Of a stretch of DNA of 64,000 nt, positions 1 through 8,233 are shown in pieces. The stretch is from Rhizobiaceae bacterium. GTDB taxonomy: Bacteria > Pseudomonadota > Alphaproteobacteria > Rhizobiales > Rhizobiaceae. Every line of letters starts with the position of its first letter. Position 1 is the stretch's first letter. Location: NCBI GenBank assembly GCA_017644005.1, contig JAEPMJ010000001.1:620001-684000 (forward strand), in the 5' to 3' direction. The notes under the pieces are model-generated. The model did no database searches. It was not told where the DNA came from and saw only the letters and a program-made list of their open reading frames with translations. Made by a program: the position numbers and the translations under genes.

Positions 1-447
1 GGTGTGCGTTTCGCGCAACTCGATGAGCTTGCGTCGAACGCAGACGTCATCGTGCTGTGCTGTCCGCTCAACGAGGAAACGCGCGGAATGGTGGATGCGC
101 GCCTGATTGCGCGCATGAAACCAGGCGCGATCATCGTCAATGTTGCGCGCGGGCCGGTGATCGATGACGAAGCGCTGATAGAGGCGCTTCGGGAGGGGCG
201 CATCGGCGGCGCCGCACTCGATGTTTTCGCAACGCAGCCGCTGCCGGCCGAGCATCCCTACTTCGCGTTCGACAATGTTGTGATCACGCCGCATATGGCG
301 GGCATCACAGACGGCAGCATGCGTCGTATGGGACTGGGCGTTGCCGCAGAAGCGAAACGCGTTCTAGCTGGCGGACTACCGGACAATTTCTGCAATCCGG
401 ACGTTGTGGACGCCTACCGGAAACGGTTCCCCGAACCGTCGCTCTAG
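1..447 (+). CDS. D-2-hydroxyacid dehydrogenase, C-terminal part (cut by window start)
   Basis: The 5' end lies outside the window; the frame is open from base 1. The visible part is the NAD-binding half of a D-isomer-specific 2-hydroxyacid dehydrogenase, which interconverts 2-oxoacids and D-2-hydroxyacids with NAD(P)H. The family landmarks are present: the NVARGPVIDDEAL strand carrying the substrate-binding Arg, the downstream acidic helix, and the catalytic His in ITPHMAGIT. The protein ends in ERKRFPEPSL-like residues shortly after the last helix, as expected for a complete C-terminus. The next gene on the same strand is an EamA exporter 70 bp downstream. The exact substrate cannot be told from this fragment. 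Confidence 0.85.
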   Translation, partial: GVRFAQLDELASNADVIVLCCPLNEETRGMVDARLIARMKPGAIIVNVARGPVIDDEALIEALREGRIGGAALDVFATQPLPAEHPYFAFDNVVITPHMAGITDGSMRRMGLGVAAEAKRVLAGGLPDNFCNPDVVDAYRKRFPEPSL

Positions 448-515
448 AGGTTAGAGTACTCCCGACCACTGGGCTCTGCCCTATCCATCCCACCCGATCT
501 TTCTGGAGTACCGGC

Positions 516-1418
516 TTGCAAGGCAACACGACCGCCGCACAAGACAGGACGATTTCGGGCATAGTGATGATGACCGTGGGCGTTGCATGCCTGTGCGTCA
601 ACGACGCGCTGGCGAAGTTCCTCGTTGCCGACTATTCGCCGCTGCAGATCCTCTTTTTGCGAAATGTCATTGCACTGCCTTTCGCTGTCTTGCTTGCGGT
701 AAAGCTGGGCGGGATCGGCGCTCTGCGCTCGCACCGGCCCGCTGTGCATCTGCTGCGGGGCCTGTTGTGGATCGCCGCGACGATCCTGTTCTTCACCAGT
801 TTCAGCTATCTGGAACTGGCCGAGGCCACCGCACTCATCTTCGTCGCTCCATTCTTCATCACAGCCATATCCGCAGTGCTGTTGCGCGAACATGTCGGGA
901 TCCGACGCTGGCTCGCGGTCCTGACCGGGTTCGTTGGCGTTCTGGTGATTGTCCGACCGGGCACAGCGACATTCCAGCCTGCGTCCCTGATGCCAGTCGC
1001 CACCGCATTCATCTATGCAATTCTTATGCTGGGCGCACGGTGGGTCGATTCGCGCGAAAGCGTGTGGACAATGCTGCTTTACCTGACCGGTGCAAGCGCT
1101 CTCCTGAGCGCCGTCGTCGTGCCTTTTGTCTGGAACCCCGTTCGCCTCGACGACCTGTGGCTTTTCGCTGCAATCGCCGTCTTCGGAACGGCAGGCATGA
1201 CACTGATGACACAAGCGTTCCGGCTCACCTCAGCTGTCATCGTGGCTCCACTCGACTATTCGGCCATGGTATGGGCGACGGCGTTTGGATGGCTGGTCTG
1301 GCAGGAAGTACCGGACGGACCGACATTCATCGGCGCTGCCATTATCATCGCAAGCGGCCTTTATGTCATCCTGCGCGAACACAGACTGAGGAACCCGCGG
1401 TCCGGGAACCAATCTTGA
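516..1418 (+). CDS. EamA/DMT family transporter
   Basis: A 300-residue inner-membrane protein of the drug/metabolite transporter superfamily, built of two EamA repeats of about five hydrophobic helices each. Typical DMT features are visible: the first repeat ends with GWLAVLTGFVGVLVIVRPG-like residues and the second closes with GAAIIIASGLYVILREHR followed by a basic tail. The start is a TTG preceded by CTGGAG, and no better ATG lies near the conserved N-terminus. It probably exports a small metabolite. It lies downstream of the 2-hydroxyacid dehydrogenase on the same strand and converges with the ABC importer operon. The substrate is unknown. Confidence 0.85.
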   Translation: MQGNTTAAQDRTISGIVMMTVGVACLCVNDALAKFLVADYSPLQILFLRNVIALPFAVLLAVKLGGIGALRSHRPAVHLLRGLLWIAATILFFTSFSYLELAEATALIFVAPFFITAISAVLLREHVGIRRWLAVLTGFVGVLVIVRPGTATFQPASLMPVATAFIYAILMLGARWVDSRESVWTMLLYLTGASALLSAVVVPFVWNPVRLDDLWLFAAIAVFGTAGMTLMTQAFRLTSAVIVAPLDYSAMVWATAFGWLVWQEVPDGPTFIGAAIIIASGLYVILREHRLRNPRSGNQS

Positions 1419-1496
1419 AGCTGCTGCCGGCGGCTCAGGAACCATACACTTCCGGCAGGCATACTCCCTCGCCGGGCGCCGTGGCGGCCCATGCGG

Positions 1497-2564
1497 CTAA
1501 GCGCTGTGGCGCAGGCTCAACCCGGTGCTCTTGTCGAAGAGGATGACTTTTTCCGGATTCCAGGAAAAGCGCACCGTCTCGTCGATAGCAAGCTTGTCGC
1601 GCGCCGAAGTCGTGAGCCGGATCACTGCATCGCCGGCACGCAGCGTGACGATCTTGGCGACACCGTGGTTTTCAATGTCGTGGACAGCGCCCTCGGCAGG
1701 CGCACCGGCTTCGAGGAACATATCCTCCGGGCGTATGCCGAAGGTAACCGGCTGACCTTCCGACGCTTTGCCGGCGAATGGCAAGGCAAAGCCAGCATCG
1801 GCAACTGCATTACCTTTCGACACGGAACCGTCGAGCAGGTTCATCGGCGGCGAGCCGACCGAACGCGCCACGAAGGTGTTGCGCGGATTGGCGTAGATTT
1901 CGGACGGCGTGCCCACCTGCACCAGCCTGCCGTTATCGAGCACGCCGATCCTGTCGCCCATCGACATCGCTTCCACCTGGTCGTGCGTGACGAACAGGAA
2001 GGTCGCGCCGAGATTCATCTGCAGGTTCTTCAACTCGGTGCGCAGCGCCTCGCGCAGTTTTGCATCGAGCGCCGACAGCGGCTCGTCCATCAGGAAGACA
2101 CGCGGCTGGCGCACGATGGCGCGACCGATGGAAACGCGCTGCATCTCGCCGCCGGAAAGCCGGTCGGTCTTGCGGTCGAGAAGGTGCGTGATCTGCAGGG
2201 TTTTGGCGACGCGGTTAACGCGTTCTTCGATATCGGCCGCCTCGACGCGCCTGATTTTCGATTTGAGCGGAAATTCGAGGTTCTCGCGCACCGTGTAGCG
2301 CGGATAGAGGGAATATTGCTGCAGCACCAGCGCCACGTCGCGCTCGGCCGCGCCCCATTCGTTTACGTTCACGCCGTCGATCAGAACATCGCCCTCGGTT
2401 GGCTTTTCGAGACCGGCGACGATACGCAGCGTCGTCGTCTTGCCGGCACCCGTCTCGCCCAGAAGCACGAAGAACTGGCCGTCCTCGATCTCAAGATCGA
2501 GCCCGCGCAATGCCGTCTTTGCGCCGAATACCTTGGAGATGTTTTTGAGAGCGATATGGGCCAT
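1497..2564 (-). CDS. Carbohydrate ABC importer ATP-binding protein (second ATPase)
   Basis: A 355-residue cytoplasmic ATPase of the MalK/UgpC type (CUT1 group) that drives the neighbouring permeases. Visible motifs are Walker A GETGAGKTT, signature LSGGEMQR, Walker B VFLMDEPLSALD and the switch His in FVTHDQVEAMS. A C-terminal TOBE/regulatory region contains TFGIRPEDM. The signature carries E rather than the usual Q. It is the last gene of a six-gene minus-strand operon and starts 3 bp after the first ATPase gene. Two different ATPases in one operon imply a heterodimeric motor, as described for the rhizobial glycerol importer GlpST. The substrate here is not known. Confidence 0.9.
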   Translation of the reverse strand: MAHIALKNISKVFGAKTALRGLDLEIEDGQFFVLLGETGAGKTTTLRIVAGLEKPTEGDVLIDGVNVNEWGAAERDVALVLQQYSLYPRYTVRENLEFPLKSKIRRVEAADIEERVNRVAKTLQITHLLDRKTDRLSGGEMQRVSIGRAIVRQPRVFLMDEPLSALDAKLREALRTELKNLQMNLGATFLFVTHDQVEAMSMGDRIGVLDNGRLVQVGTPSEIYANPRNTFVARSVGSPPMNLLDGSVSKGNAVADAGFALPFAGKASEGQPVTFGIRPEDMFLEAGAPAEGAVHDIENHGVAKIVTLRAGDAVIRLTTSARDKLAIDETVRFSWNPEKVILFDKSTGLSLRHSA

Positions 2565-2567
2565 GGA

Positions 2568-3671
2568 CTAGAGCCTTATTCCGAGCGACTTGCCGCTTGC
2601 CGTGTCGAAGAAATGCGTCTGCGCAGGGTCGATGCGCGCATGCACCCTTTCGCCCACCTTGGGCACGAAACCGGACGGCGTGCGGGCGCGGATCATGCCT
2701 TCGCCGACCTGAAGATCGACGATATCGTGGGAGCCGAGGGGCTCGATGATATGCGCTTCCAGCGGCACGTAACCCGGCGCCGCCTTATGCGACACGAGCA
2801 CGCCTTCGGGGCGGATACCTACCGACAGGCCGCCCGAAGCATGACCATTCAACTTCGACACCAGTTCACGCGGAAACTCGAAGCCGGCATCCTTGGGATC
2901 GATGCGCACGCGGACCGTGCCGCCCTCCTCGCTGACACTCGCCTCGGCGATATTCATAACGGGGCTGCCGACGAACTGCGCGACGAAGAGGTTTTCGGGG
3001 TGGGCGTAAACCTCCTCAGGCGTACCAACCTGCTGAAGGACGCCCTCATGCATGATCACGATACGGTCGGCGAGGCTCATCGCCTCCACCTGATCGTGCG
3101 TGACATAGACCGTGGTCGAACCCTGCTTCACATGCAAGCGCTTGATCTCGGCGCGCATTTCCTCGCGCAGCTTCGCGTCAAGCGCGCCGATCGGCTCGTC
3201 CATCAGCATCGCCTTGGGCTGGCGCACCAGCGCGCGGCCGATCGCGACGCGCTGCATGTCGCCGCCCGAAAGCGCGGAAGGCTTGCGTTGAAGCAGGTCT
3301 GTGATGCGCAAAACGCCAGCAACCTCGCGCACCGACTTGTCGATGTCGGTTTTGCTCAATCCGGTCGCACGCAACGGAAACGCGATGTTCTCGTAAACGC
3401 TCATATGCGGATAGAGCGAGAAAGACTGGAACACCATGGCGATGTCGCGGTCGGAGCATTTGAGGTGCTGGACCGCCTTGCCGTCGATGAGGATGTCCCC
3501 CTCGTCGATGGTTTCAAGGCCAGCGATTGCGCGCAGCGTGGTCGTCTTGCCGCAGCCCGACTGGCCGAGCATGACGATGAACTCGCCGTCTGCAATTTCA
3601 AGGTTCATGTCCTTGATGACCTGGTTCGAACCGAACCACTTCTGGACGCCGCGAAGCTCGATATGGGTCAT
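2568..3671 (-). CDS. Carbohydrate ABC importer ATP-binding protein (first ATPase)
   Basis: A 367-residue ATPase of the MalK/UgpC type. Motifs seen are Walker A GQSGCGKTT, signature LSGGDMQR, Walker B AMLMDEPIGALD and H-loop YVTHDQVEAMS, followed by a TOBE domain with VGIRPEGV. The signature D replaces the usual Q, paralleling the E in its partner, so the two probably form an asymmetric pair. Its ATG overlaps the end of the DUF2160 gene by four bases, which suggests translational coupling. It belongs to the minus-strand importer operon at 1497-7176. Confidence 0.9.
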   Translation of the reverse strand: MTHIELRGVQKWFGSNQVIKDMNLEIADGEFIVMLGQSGCGKTTTLRAIAGLETIDEGDILIDGKAVQHLKCSDRDIAMVFQSFSLYPHMSVYENIAFPLRATGLSKTDIDKSVREVAGVLRITDLLQRKPSALSGGDMQRVAIGRALVRQPKAMLMDEPIGALDAKLREEMRAEIKRLHVKQGSTTVYVTHDQVEAMSLADRIVIMHEGVLQQVGTPEEVYAHPENLFVAQFVGSPVMNIAEASVSEEGGTVRVRIDPKDAGFEFPRELVSKLNGHASGGLSVGIRPEGVLVSHKAAPGYVPLEAHIIEPLGSHDIVDLQVGEGMIRARTPSGFVPKVGERVHARIDPAQTHFFDTASGKSLGIRL

Positions 3672-3913
3672 GCCTTGCCCTCGCGATGTTCCGAAACGTC
3701 GAACGCTTCGTCTTCCACGTCTTCATCGGTGCCGATCGAGCCCGGCCCGATATGTGATGTGATGATGAAGCCAACCAGCCCGACGATGATGATCGTCACC
3801 CCGTAGCGGTGCAGGAAGAAGTTCCAGGGCTGGCACAGTGCGACGATGCCGAAGATCATCAGCCACATGGAGCCCGGTTCGAGGAACCGGCCGTTCAATT
3901 CGCGAAAACTCAT
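3668..3913 (-). CDS. DUF2160-like small membrane protein of the ABC importer
   Basis: An 81-residue protein with two predicted membrane spans (SMWLMIFGIVALCQPWNFF and VTIIIVGLVGFIIT) and an acidic, charged C-terminal tail (GTDEDVEDEAFDVSEHREGKA). It resembles the DUF2160 family, small integral membrane proteins found in some rhizobial sugar or glycerol ABC operons, such as the position of GlpU. Its start overlaps the upstream permease stop by four bases and its stop overlaps the downstream ATPase start by four bases, so it is coupled into the operon and probably an accessory subunit of the permease complex. No biochemical role is known. Confidence 0.75.
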   Translation of the reverse strand: MSFRELNGRFLEPGSMWLMIFGIVALCQPWNFFLHRYGVTIIIVGLVGFIITSHIGPGSIGTDEDVEDEAFDVSEHREGKA

Positions 3914-4869
3914 TTGCGGATCGCTCCGAAGCTCATGCCTCTCAACAGGTGGTTGCGCAGGAGGAAGGTGAAAATCGCCACCGGCAGCAGGAACAGGAAA
4001 GTGCCCGCCGCGATCACCGTCCAGTCCGGCAGGCCGGACCCGACCTGACTTGGAATGAAGGGCGGCGCGGTCTGCGCGTTACGCCGCGTCATGATCAGCG
4101 CGAAAGCGTATTCGTTCCACGCGATGATGAAGCAGAATACGGCAGTCGCGGCGATACCGGTTGCGGCCTCGGGCAGCACGATCTTGAAAAAGGCCTCCAT
4201 GCGCGTGTAGCCATCGACAAGGGCGGCCTCTTCATATTCGCGCGGTATCTCATCGATGAAGCCCTTCATCAGCCACACCGAGAAGGAGAGGTTGAAGGCC
4301 GTGTAGAGGATGATCAGCCCGACATGGGTGTCGTTGAGCCCGAACCATCGATACATCAGGAACATGGGGATCGCGACGACCACGGGTGGCAGCATTCGCG
4401 TCGACAATATGAAAAACAGCCAGTCCTGCTCGCCCGCTACCTTGAACCGAGAGAAGCCATAGGCTGTGAGCGTGCCCATGCCGACGGCGAGCACGGTCGA
4501 GACCACGGCAACGATCAGCGAGTTGGCGAAGCGGCTCGGATAGCCCGAAAGCTGCACATTGCCCCTGCCGTCGCGGACGATCTTTTCGCCGCCGTCGAAC
4601 ACCAGCCGCTCCCACCATGGCGCCGCCGCGTACTCTTCGGGCGTCGGCTGTTCGCGCAGCTGCGAGCGGCGCAGGAAGAGCTTCACGAATGGCGAAATTT
4701 CCGGCTCGAACATCACGGTGGGCGGCACGGTGGTCGCCAGCTGCCGCGGTTTGAACGCGGTCGACGTGATCCAGTAGATCGGCGCCAGGAAGATGATCGT
4801 CACGATGAGGACGGAGGCAATCGCCACCCGGTTCAGCGCGACTTCGGAGCGTGTCTTTACGGCAGCCAT
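3910..4869 (-). CDS. Carbohydrate ABC importer permease (MalG-like)
   Basis: A 319-residue inner-membrane permease of the MalG group. It has an N-terminal helix followed by a long periplasmic loop (about residues 40-110, including a charged TPEEYAAAPWWERL stretch), then a five-helix BPD_transp_1 domain. The EAA loop that contacts the ATPase is visible as EYEEAALVDGYTRMEAFFKIVLP. The extended periplasmic loop is typical of this subgroup. It starts one base after the stop region of the partner permease and overlaps the DUF2160 gene. It forms the translocation path with the preceding permease. Confidence 0.9.
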   Translation of the reverse strand: MAAVKTRSEVALNRVAIASVLIVTIIFLAPIYWITSTAFKPRQLATTVPPTVMFEPEISPFVKLFLRRSQLREQPTPEEYAAAPWWERLVFDGGEKIVRDGRGNVQLSGYPSRFANSLIVAVVSTVLAVGMGTLTAYGFSRFKVAGEQDWLFFILSTRMLPPVVVAIPMFLMYRWFGLNDTHVGLIILYTAFNLSFSVWLMKGFIDEIPREYEEAALVDGYTRMEAFFKIVLPEAATGIAATAVFCFIIAWNEYAFALIMTRRNAQTAPPFIPSQVGSGLPDWTVIAAGTFLFLLPVAIFTFLLRNHLLRGMSFGAIRK

Positions 4870-4870
4870 A

Positions 4871-5776
4871 TCAGCGCTCCTTCACCTTGTTCAGGTACTT
4901 CACGTAGATGTTGGTGATCGCCACGACCATGATCAGCATGATGTAGGCGAGCGCACAGGACATGCCGGTCTGCCATTCCTGGAACGCCATCTTGTAGAGG
5001 CGGATCGAGATCACCTCCGTCGTCGGCTGGCTGGTCAGGATGTAAGCCAGATCGAAGGTCTTGAACGCTTCCATGGTGCGAAAAATGATCGCGATCATCA
5101 GGATCGGCGCAACCAGGGGCAGCGTGATGCGGAAGAACGTATAGAACGGCCCGGCTCGGTCGATGGCGGCGGCTTCGTAAAGGTGCTTGGGCACCGCCGA
5201 GAGCCCGGCCAGCGAGAGAAGCATCACGAAGGGCGACCACATCCAGATGTCAGTTATGGCGACGGCGTAGAGCGCGACGTCGGGGTCGGAAAGCCATTCG
5301 AAACGGTCGAGCCCGAACGCGTAGTTGATGATGCCGAAGGACGGGTCGTAAAGCAGCTTCCAGAACAGGCCGACCACTGCCATGGACAGCATCATCGGCA
5401 GAAGCAGCAGCGTCGTGATGAACCCCTTGAACGGGATCGACCTGTTGAGCAGCATGGCCACGCCGAAGCCCACGACCACCTGGCCCGCAACCGAGACGAT
5501 CACATATTTCGCCGTGATCGCGAAGTTGCGCCAGATGAAGGGGTCGTTGAGCAGCGCCTTGTAGTTCGCCAGACCGACGAAATTGGCCGGCGCGTTGGTG
5601 GAAGCGCGGAAATCCGTGAAGGAGTAGCCGAGCGAATACAGCAGCGGAAAAATGTTGAAGACGATCAGGAAAACGATCGTCGGAATGATGAACATATTCC
5701 GGATCGTCAGATCGCTCCAGCCGCGGCGCGCCGCGCGCGACTGCGGATCCAGCGTCGTCATTGCCATACTGGCCAA
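4871..5776 (-). CDS. Carbohydrate ABC importer permease (MalF-like)
   Basis: A 301-residue inner-membrane permease with six predicted helices and the EAA loop YEAAAIDRAGPFYTFFRITLP. The annotated start is a TTG at 5776, placed about 8 bases after GGGAGG; an in-frame ATG at 5767 gives almost the same protein. It follows the solute-binding protein gene by about 90 bp and is followed immediately by the MalG-like permease. It would pair with that protein to form the channel of the importer. Confidence 0.9.
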   Translation of the reverse strand: MASMAMTTLDPQSRAARRGWSDLTIRNMFIIPTIVFLIVFNIFPLLYSLGYSFTDFRASTNAPANFVGLANYKALLNDPFIWRNFAITAKYVIVSVAGQVVVGFGVAMLLNRSIPFKGFITTLLLLPMMLSMAVVGLFWKLLYDPSFGIINYAFGLDRFEWLSDPDVALYAVAITDIWMWSPFVMLLSLAGLSAVPKHLYEAAAIDRAGPFYTFFRITLPLVAPILMIAIIFRTMEAFKTFDLAYILTSQPTTEVISIRLYKMAFQEWQTGMSCALAYIMLIMVVAITNIYVKYLNKVKER

Positions 5777-5868
5777 ACCCCAATCCTCCCACTGCAGTTT
5801 GCGGGTTTAGCCCGCCAAATGAAGCGAGGGGGCAGCAGGCTGCCGCCCCCTCGCCTTTCGCCCCCACA

Positions 5869-7176
5869 TCAGTAGCGGTCGTACTTCTCGAAGGTTGCCT
5901 TCCAGTCGGCGGCCAGCGCATCGAGCGCGTCCTTGGCCGTGCCTTCGCCTGCCGTGATGAACGGGTAGATCCGCTGGTTCATCTGGATCAGCAGTTCGGC
6001 ATATTCCGGCGTCGCCCAGAAGTCCTTCACCTTGAACATGGTCTGGTAGAAGGCCTCGTTATAAGGCGTGGCGTTGCGGAACTCCTCGGATTCGAGCGTC
6101 TTGGCGTGGGCGGTGTAGCCACCGAGTTCGGCCCAGCGCTTCTGAACGTCATCGCGGATGAACCATTCGAGGAACTTCATCGCCTCGTCCTTGTTCTCCG
6201 AATAGGAGACCACGGAAATGCCCTGCCCGCCGAGCGCGGCGAACTGATGGCCGTCCGGTCCCGTCGGGTTGGCGAAGAAGCCGGTTCCCGCCGCGTGCGG
6301 GTTGGAGGCCTCGTTCACGAGGGCGGGGAAGAAGGCGAAGTAGTTCATGCTCATCGCCGCCAGACCTTCGGTAATGGCCTGGTTGTTCTCCACGAAGAAG
6401 GTCTTGGCCCAGCCGGGCGGCGTGAACTGATAGAGCTCGCGATAGGCCTCGAGCGCCTTGACGTTCTGATCGGAGTTGATGATGCCCTCGACCTCGTAGG
6501 TGGCGTAGTTGCCCAGCTCGCCGCCATAAGAGAAGATTGCGTTCTCAACGCCCATCACCAGCGCGTCATAGGAGTTGTCGGTGTAGATGGCGACGCCGTA
6601 GCGGTTCTCGTCCGGGCGGTGGAAGAACTCGGCGATATCGCGAAGCTGGGCCCAGTTTTCGGGCGGTGCGAGATCGTAGCCGTATTTCTCCTTGAAGGCG
6701 GCCATTTCGGCCGGATCCTCGAACCAGTCCTTGCGGTAGGACCAGCCAACGGCGTCACCCTCTGCCGGGATCGACCAGTATTTGCCGGAGTCGGAGGGAT
6801 ATTCGGCGTAATATTTCACGGTCGCCGGAGCCATCACCTCGTTCAGATTGTGCTCGTTGAAGAACTCCGTCAGGTCGACATAGTGGCCGGCCTCGGATGC
6901 GGCGCCAATCCACTGCGAGTCACCGACAACCATGTCATAGGCGGAGCCGCGGGCGTTGAATTCGGTGAACGCCTTGGTCTGGAAGTCGGACCACGGCGTG
7001 GTTTCAACGATAACCCGCACACCGGTTTCGGCCTCGTACTCGTTGACGAGTTCCTGCAGGTAGTTGGCCGGATCCCATTCAGCCCAGAAAATTGTCAGCT
7101 CTTGCGCGAACGCAGACGTTCCGCAGGCAAGCATGAAGCCGGTACCGGCGAGCAGGCCGGTTAGTTTCTTGCGCAT
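5869..7176 (-). CDS. ABC importer solute-binding protein, family 1
   Basis: A 435-residue periplasmic binding protein of the extracellular solute-binding family 1 (sugar type). The signal peptide is residues 1-24 with cleavage after SAFA, and the mature protein starts QELTIFWAEWDP. The length and the C-terminal hinge helices fit CUT1-type binders. A strong GGGAGGAAAG ribosome site precedes the ATG. It is the first gene of the importer operon and carries a FadR-like operator about 150 bp upstream. The ligand is unknown; the adjacent genes do not resemble a standard sugar pathway. Confidence 0.9.
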   Translation of the reverse strand: MRKKLTGLLAGTGFMLACGTSAFAQELTIFWAEWDPANYLQELVNEYEAETGVRVIVETTPWSDFQTKAFTEFNARGSAYDMVVGDSQWIGAASEAGHYVDLTEFFNEHNLNEVMAPATVKYYAEYPSDSGKYWSIPAEGDAVGWSYRKDWFEDPAEMAAFKEKYGYDLAPPENWAQLRDIAEFFHRPDENRYGVAIYTDNSYDALVMGVENAIFSYGGELGNYATYEVEGIINSDQNVKALEAYRELYQFTPPGWAKTFFVENNQAITEGLAAMSMNYFAFFPALVNEASNPHAAGTGFFANPTGPDGHQFAALGGQGISVVSYSENKDEAMKFLEWFIRDDVQKRWAELGGYTAHAKTLESEEFRNATPYNEAFYQTMFKVKDFWATPEYAELLIQMNQRIYPFITAGEGTAKDALDALAADWKATFEKYDRY

Positions 7177-7326
7177 GTTCTTTCCTCCCTTGTGAACACG
7201 GCCGGCTAAGCCCTGGCCCTGTCTTTTGGCGACTGCCGAAGCAATTCCTCCCGCTTCGTATCCGCCTCAACCGGTCCTGTCATCGCGATCGGATGCAGAA
7301 CCCATTCAACTCTGTTCTTCACCCTC

Positions 7327-7345
7327 AATCTGGTATTACCAAATA
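7327..7345. promoter_or_regulatory. FadR/GntR-like operator copy 1
   Basis: The sequence AATCTGGTATTACCAAATA contains TGGT-N3-ACCA, matching the TNGTNNNACNA core known for the FadR subfamily of GntR regulators. The left half AATCTGGT is identical in the copies at 7506 and 12970. It lies about 150 bp upstream of the solute-binding protein start. Confidence 0.6.
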
Positions 7346-7427
7346 TCAGGGTGCGTCAAGCCCCTCCAAAGGCACCAATCAACGAAACTGGAGGGCAATT
7401 TTTATCGGCGCACCGGATATTCGGTAT

Positions 7428-7443
7428 ATTTTCTGCAGAAAAT
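7428..7443. repeat. Perfect 16-bp palindrome
   Basis: ATTTTCTGCAGAAAAT is its own reverse complement. It sits between the two FadR-like operators upstream of the importer. It may be another protein-binding site; no family can be assigned. Confidence 0.5.
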
Positions 7444-7505
7444 TCATCTAAAGCCGATTTGCTCGCATTATCTTGGCAGGGCCGTGTAATCACGTCAGGC
7501 CTGCA

Positions 7506-7524
7506 AATCTGGTCTAACCAATTT
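7506..7524. promoter_or_regulatory. FadR/GntR-like operator copy 2
   Basis: AATCTGGTCTAACCAATTT keeps the TGGT-N3-ACCA core and the AATCTGGT left half seen at 7327 and 12970. It lies just beyond the 3' end of the TetR-family gene, 330 bp upstream of the importer, so it could act by looping with copy 1. Confidence 0.55.
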
Positions 7525-7537
7525 TGGGCGATCCACT

Positions 7538-8167
7538 TTAGCGAGATTGGGTCGCCACTGCCGCGGCCCGCACCAGCGATCGAGCGGCCCAGTCAATAAC
7601 CGCCACGGCCGCCTTGTCGTCCAGACCCCAGATGTCCTTGAGCACGACGAGCATCTCGATGCCGTAAAACAACGATAGCGCCTGAGCGAGCCTGTCGACA
7701 TCCTCGGCAGGCAATGTTCCGGCAAGCGGACGCACGGCATCGCGCAGCAGATCGACGCGGTGGCCGCGGGTAAACCGCGGTTCACCGTCGTCACCGCTGC
7801 CAGTCGCGGCCTCAGGCTCGAGCGACAGTTTGAGTGCGGCGCGAAAGGTCGCCTCGAATTCGACGATACGCGGCATCGAGGTGCCGATCAGCTCCTCGAC
7901 GCGGCTCTCCACGTTCTCGGAGGACGATTGCCAGTCGAGGATCGGGCCCAACGCCTCGTCGACGACAGCATGTACGAGCGCAGCCTGACTCGGGAAATAG
8001 CGGTAGGCCGTGGCACGCGAAACCTCCGCTGCCTCCGCCACTTCCGATACTGATGGCGTCTTGCCCTCCTGCATCAGCCGCGTCGCGGTTTCCAGCATCA
8101 GCCGCCGCGTCCGGGCGCTTGGCCCCTTGCGCGGCTGCCCGGCACTTCGTTGACGTGAGACAGCCAT
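7538..8167 (-). CDS. TetR family transcriptional regulator
   Basis: A 209-residue regulator with an N-terminal TetR helix-turn-helix (about residues 25-65, [30 protein letters not shown]) and a variable ligand-binding C-terminus. I chose the ATG at 8167 (MAVSRQRS) over the longer frame start at 8191, because the conserved domain begins soon after and the longer start would run through the operator. It is divergent from the UPF0261 gene; a palindrome lies in the 66-bp gap. It most likely represses that gene set and perhaps itself. The effector is unknown. Confidence 0.88.
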   Translation of the reverse strand: MAVSRQRSAGQPRKGPSARTRRLMLETATRLMQEGKTPSVSEVAEAAEVSRATAYRYFPSQAALVHAVVDEALGPILDWQSSSENVESRVEELIGTSMPRIVEFEATFRAALKLSLEPEAATGSGDDGEPRFTRGHRVDLLRDAVRPLAGTLPAEDVDRLAQALSLFYGIEMLVVLKDIWGLDDKAAVAVIDWAARSLVRAAAVATQSR

Positions 8168-8173
8168 ATCAAT

Positions 8174-8191
8174 ATGATACTCGCGTCTCAT
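8174..8191. promoter_or_regulatory. Putative TetR operator
   Basis: ATGATACTCGCGTCTCAT is an imperfect palindrome with 7 of 9 base pairs matching, located in the divergent gap between the TetR-family gene and UPF0261. The position is typical of an autoregulatory TetR operator. Binding is inferred only. Confidence 0.5.
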
Positions 8192-8233
8192 AAAATTGCA
8201 ACTGGCGTCGATGCCGAACCGGGAGGAGCAGAG

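Larger units (their letters stand above)
7177..7537. promoter_or_regulatory. Control region between tetR-like gene and ABC importer
   Basis: This 361-bp gap has no plausible gene and is more AT-rich than its neighbours. It holds two FadR-like operators (7327-7345 and 7506-7524) and a perfect 16-bp palindrome (7428-7443). The importer promoter must lie here, reading leftward, but I could not assign -35/-10 boxes with confidence. Confidence 0.6.

Noticed and set aside
1491-3806. Open frame of 771 codons on the plus strand
   Set aside because: It runs antisense to the two importer ATPase genes, has no family match I recognise and is a by-product of high GC content.
3838-4917. Open frame of 359 codons on the plus strand over the permease gene
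   Set aside because: Composition is Arg/Asp/His-rich and it is antisense to a permease with a clear EAA motif.
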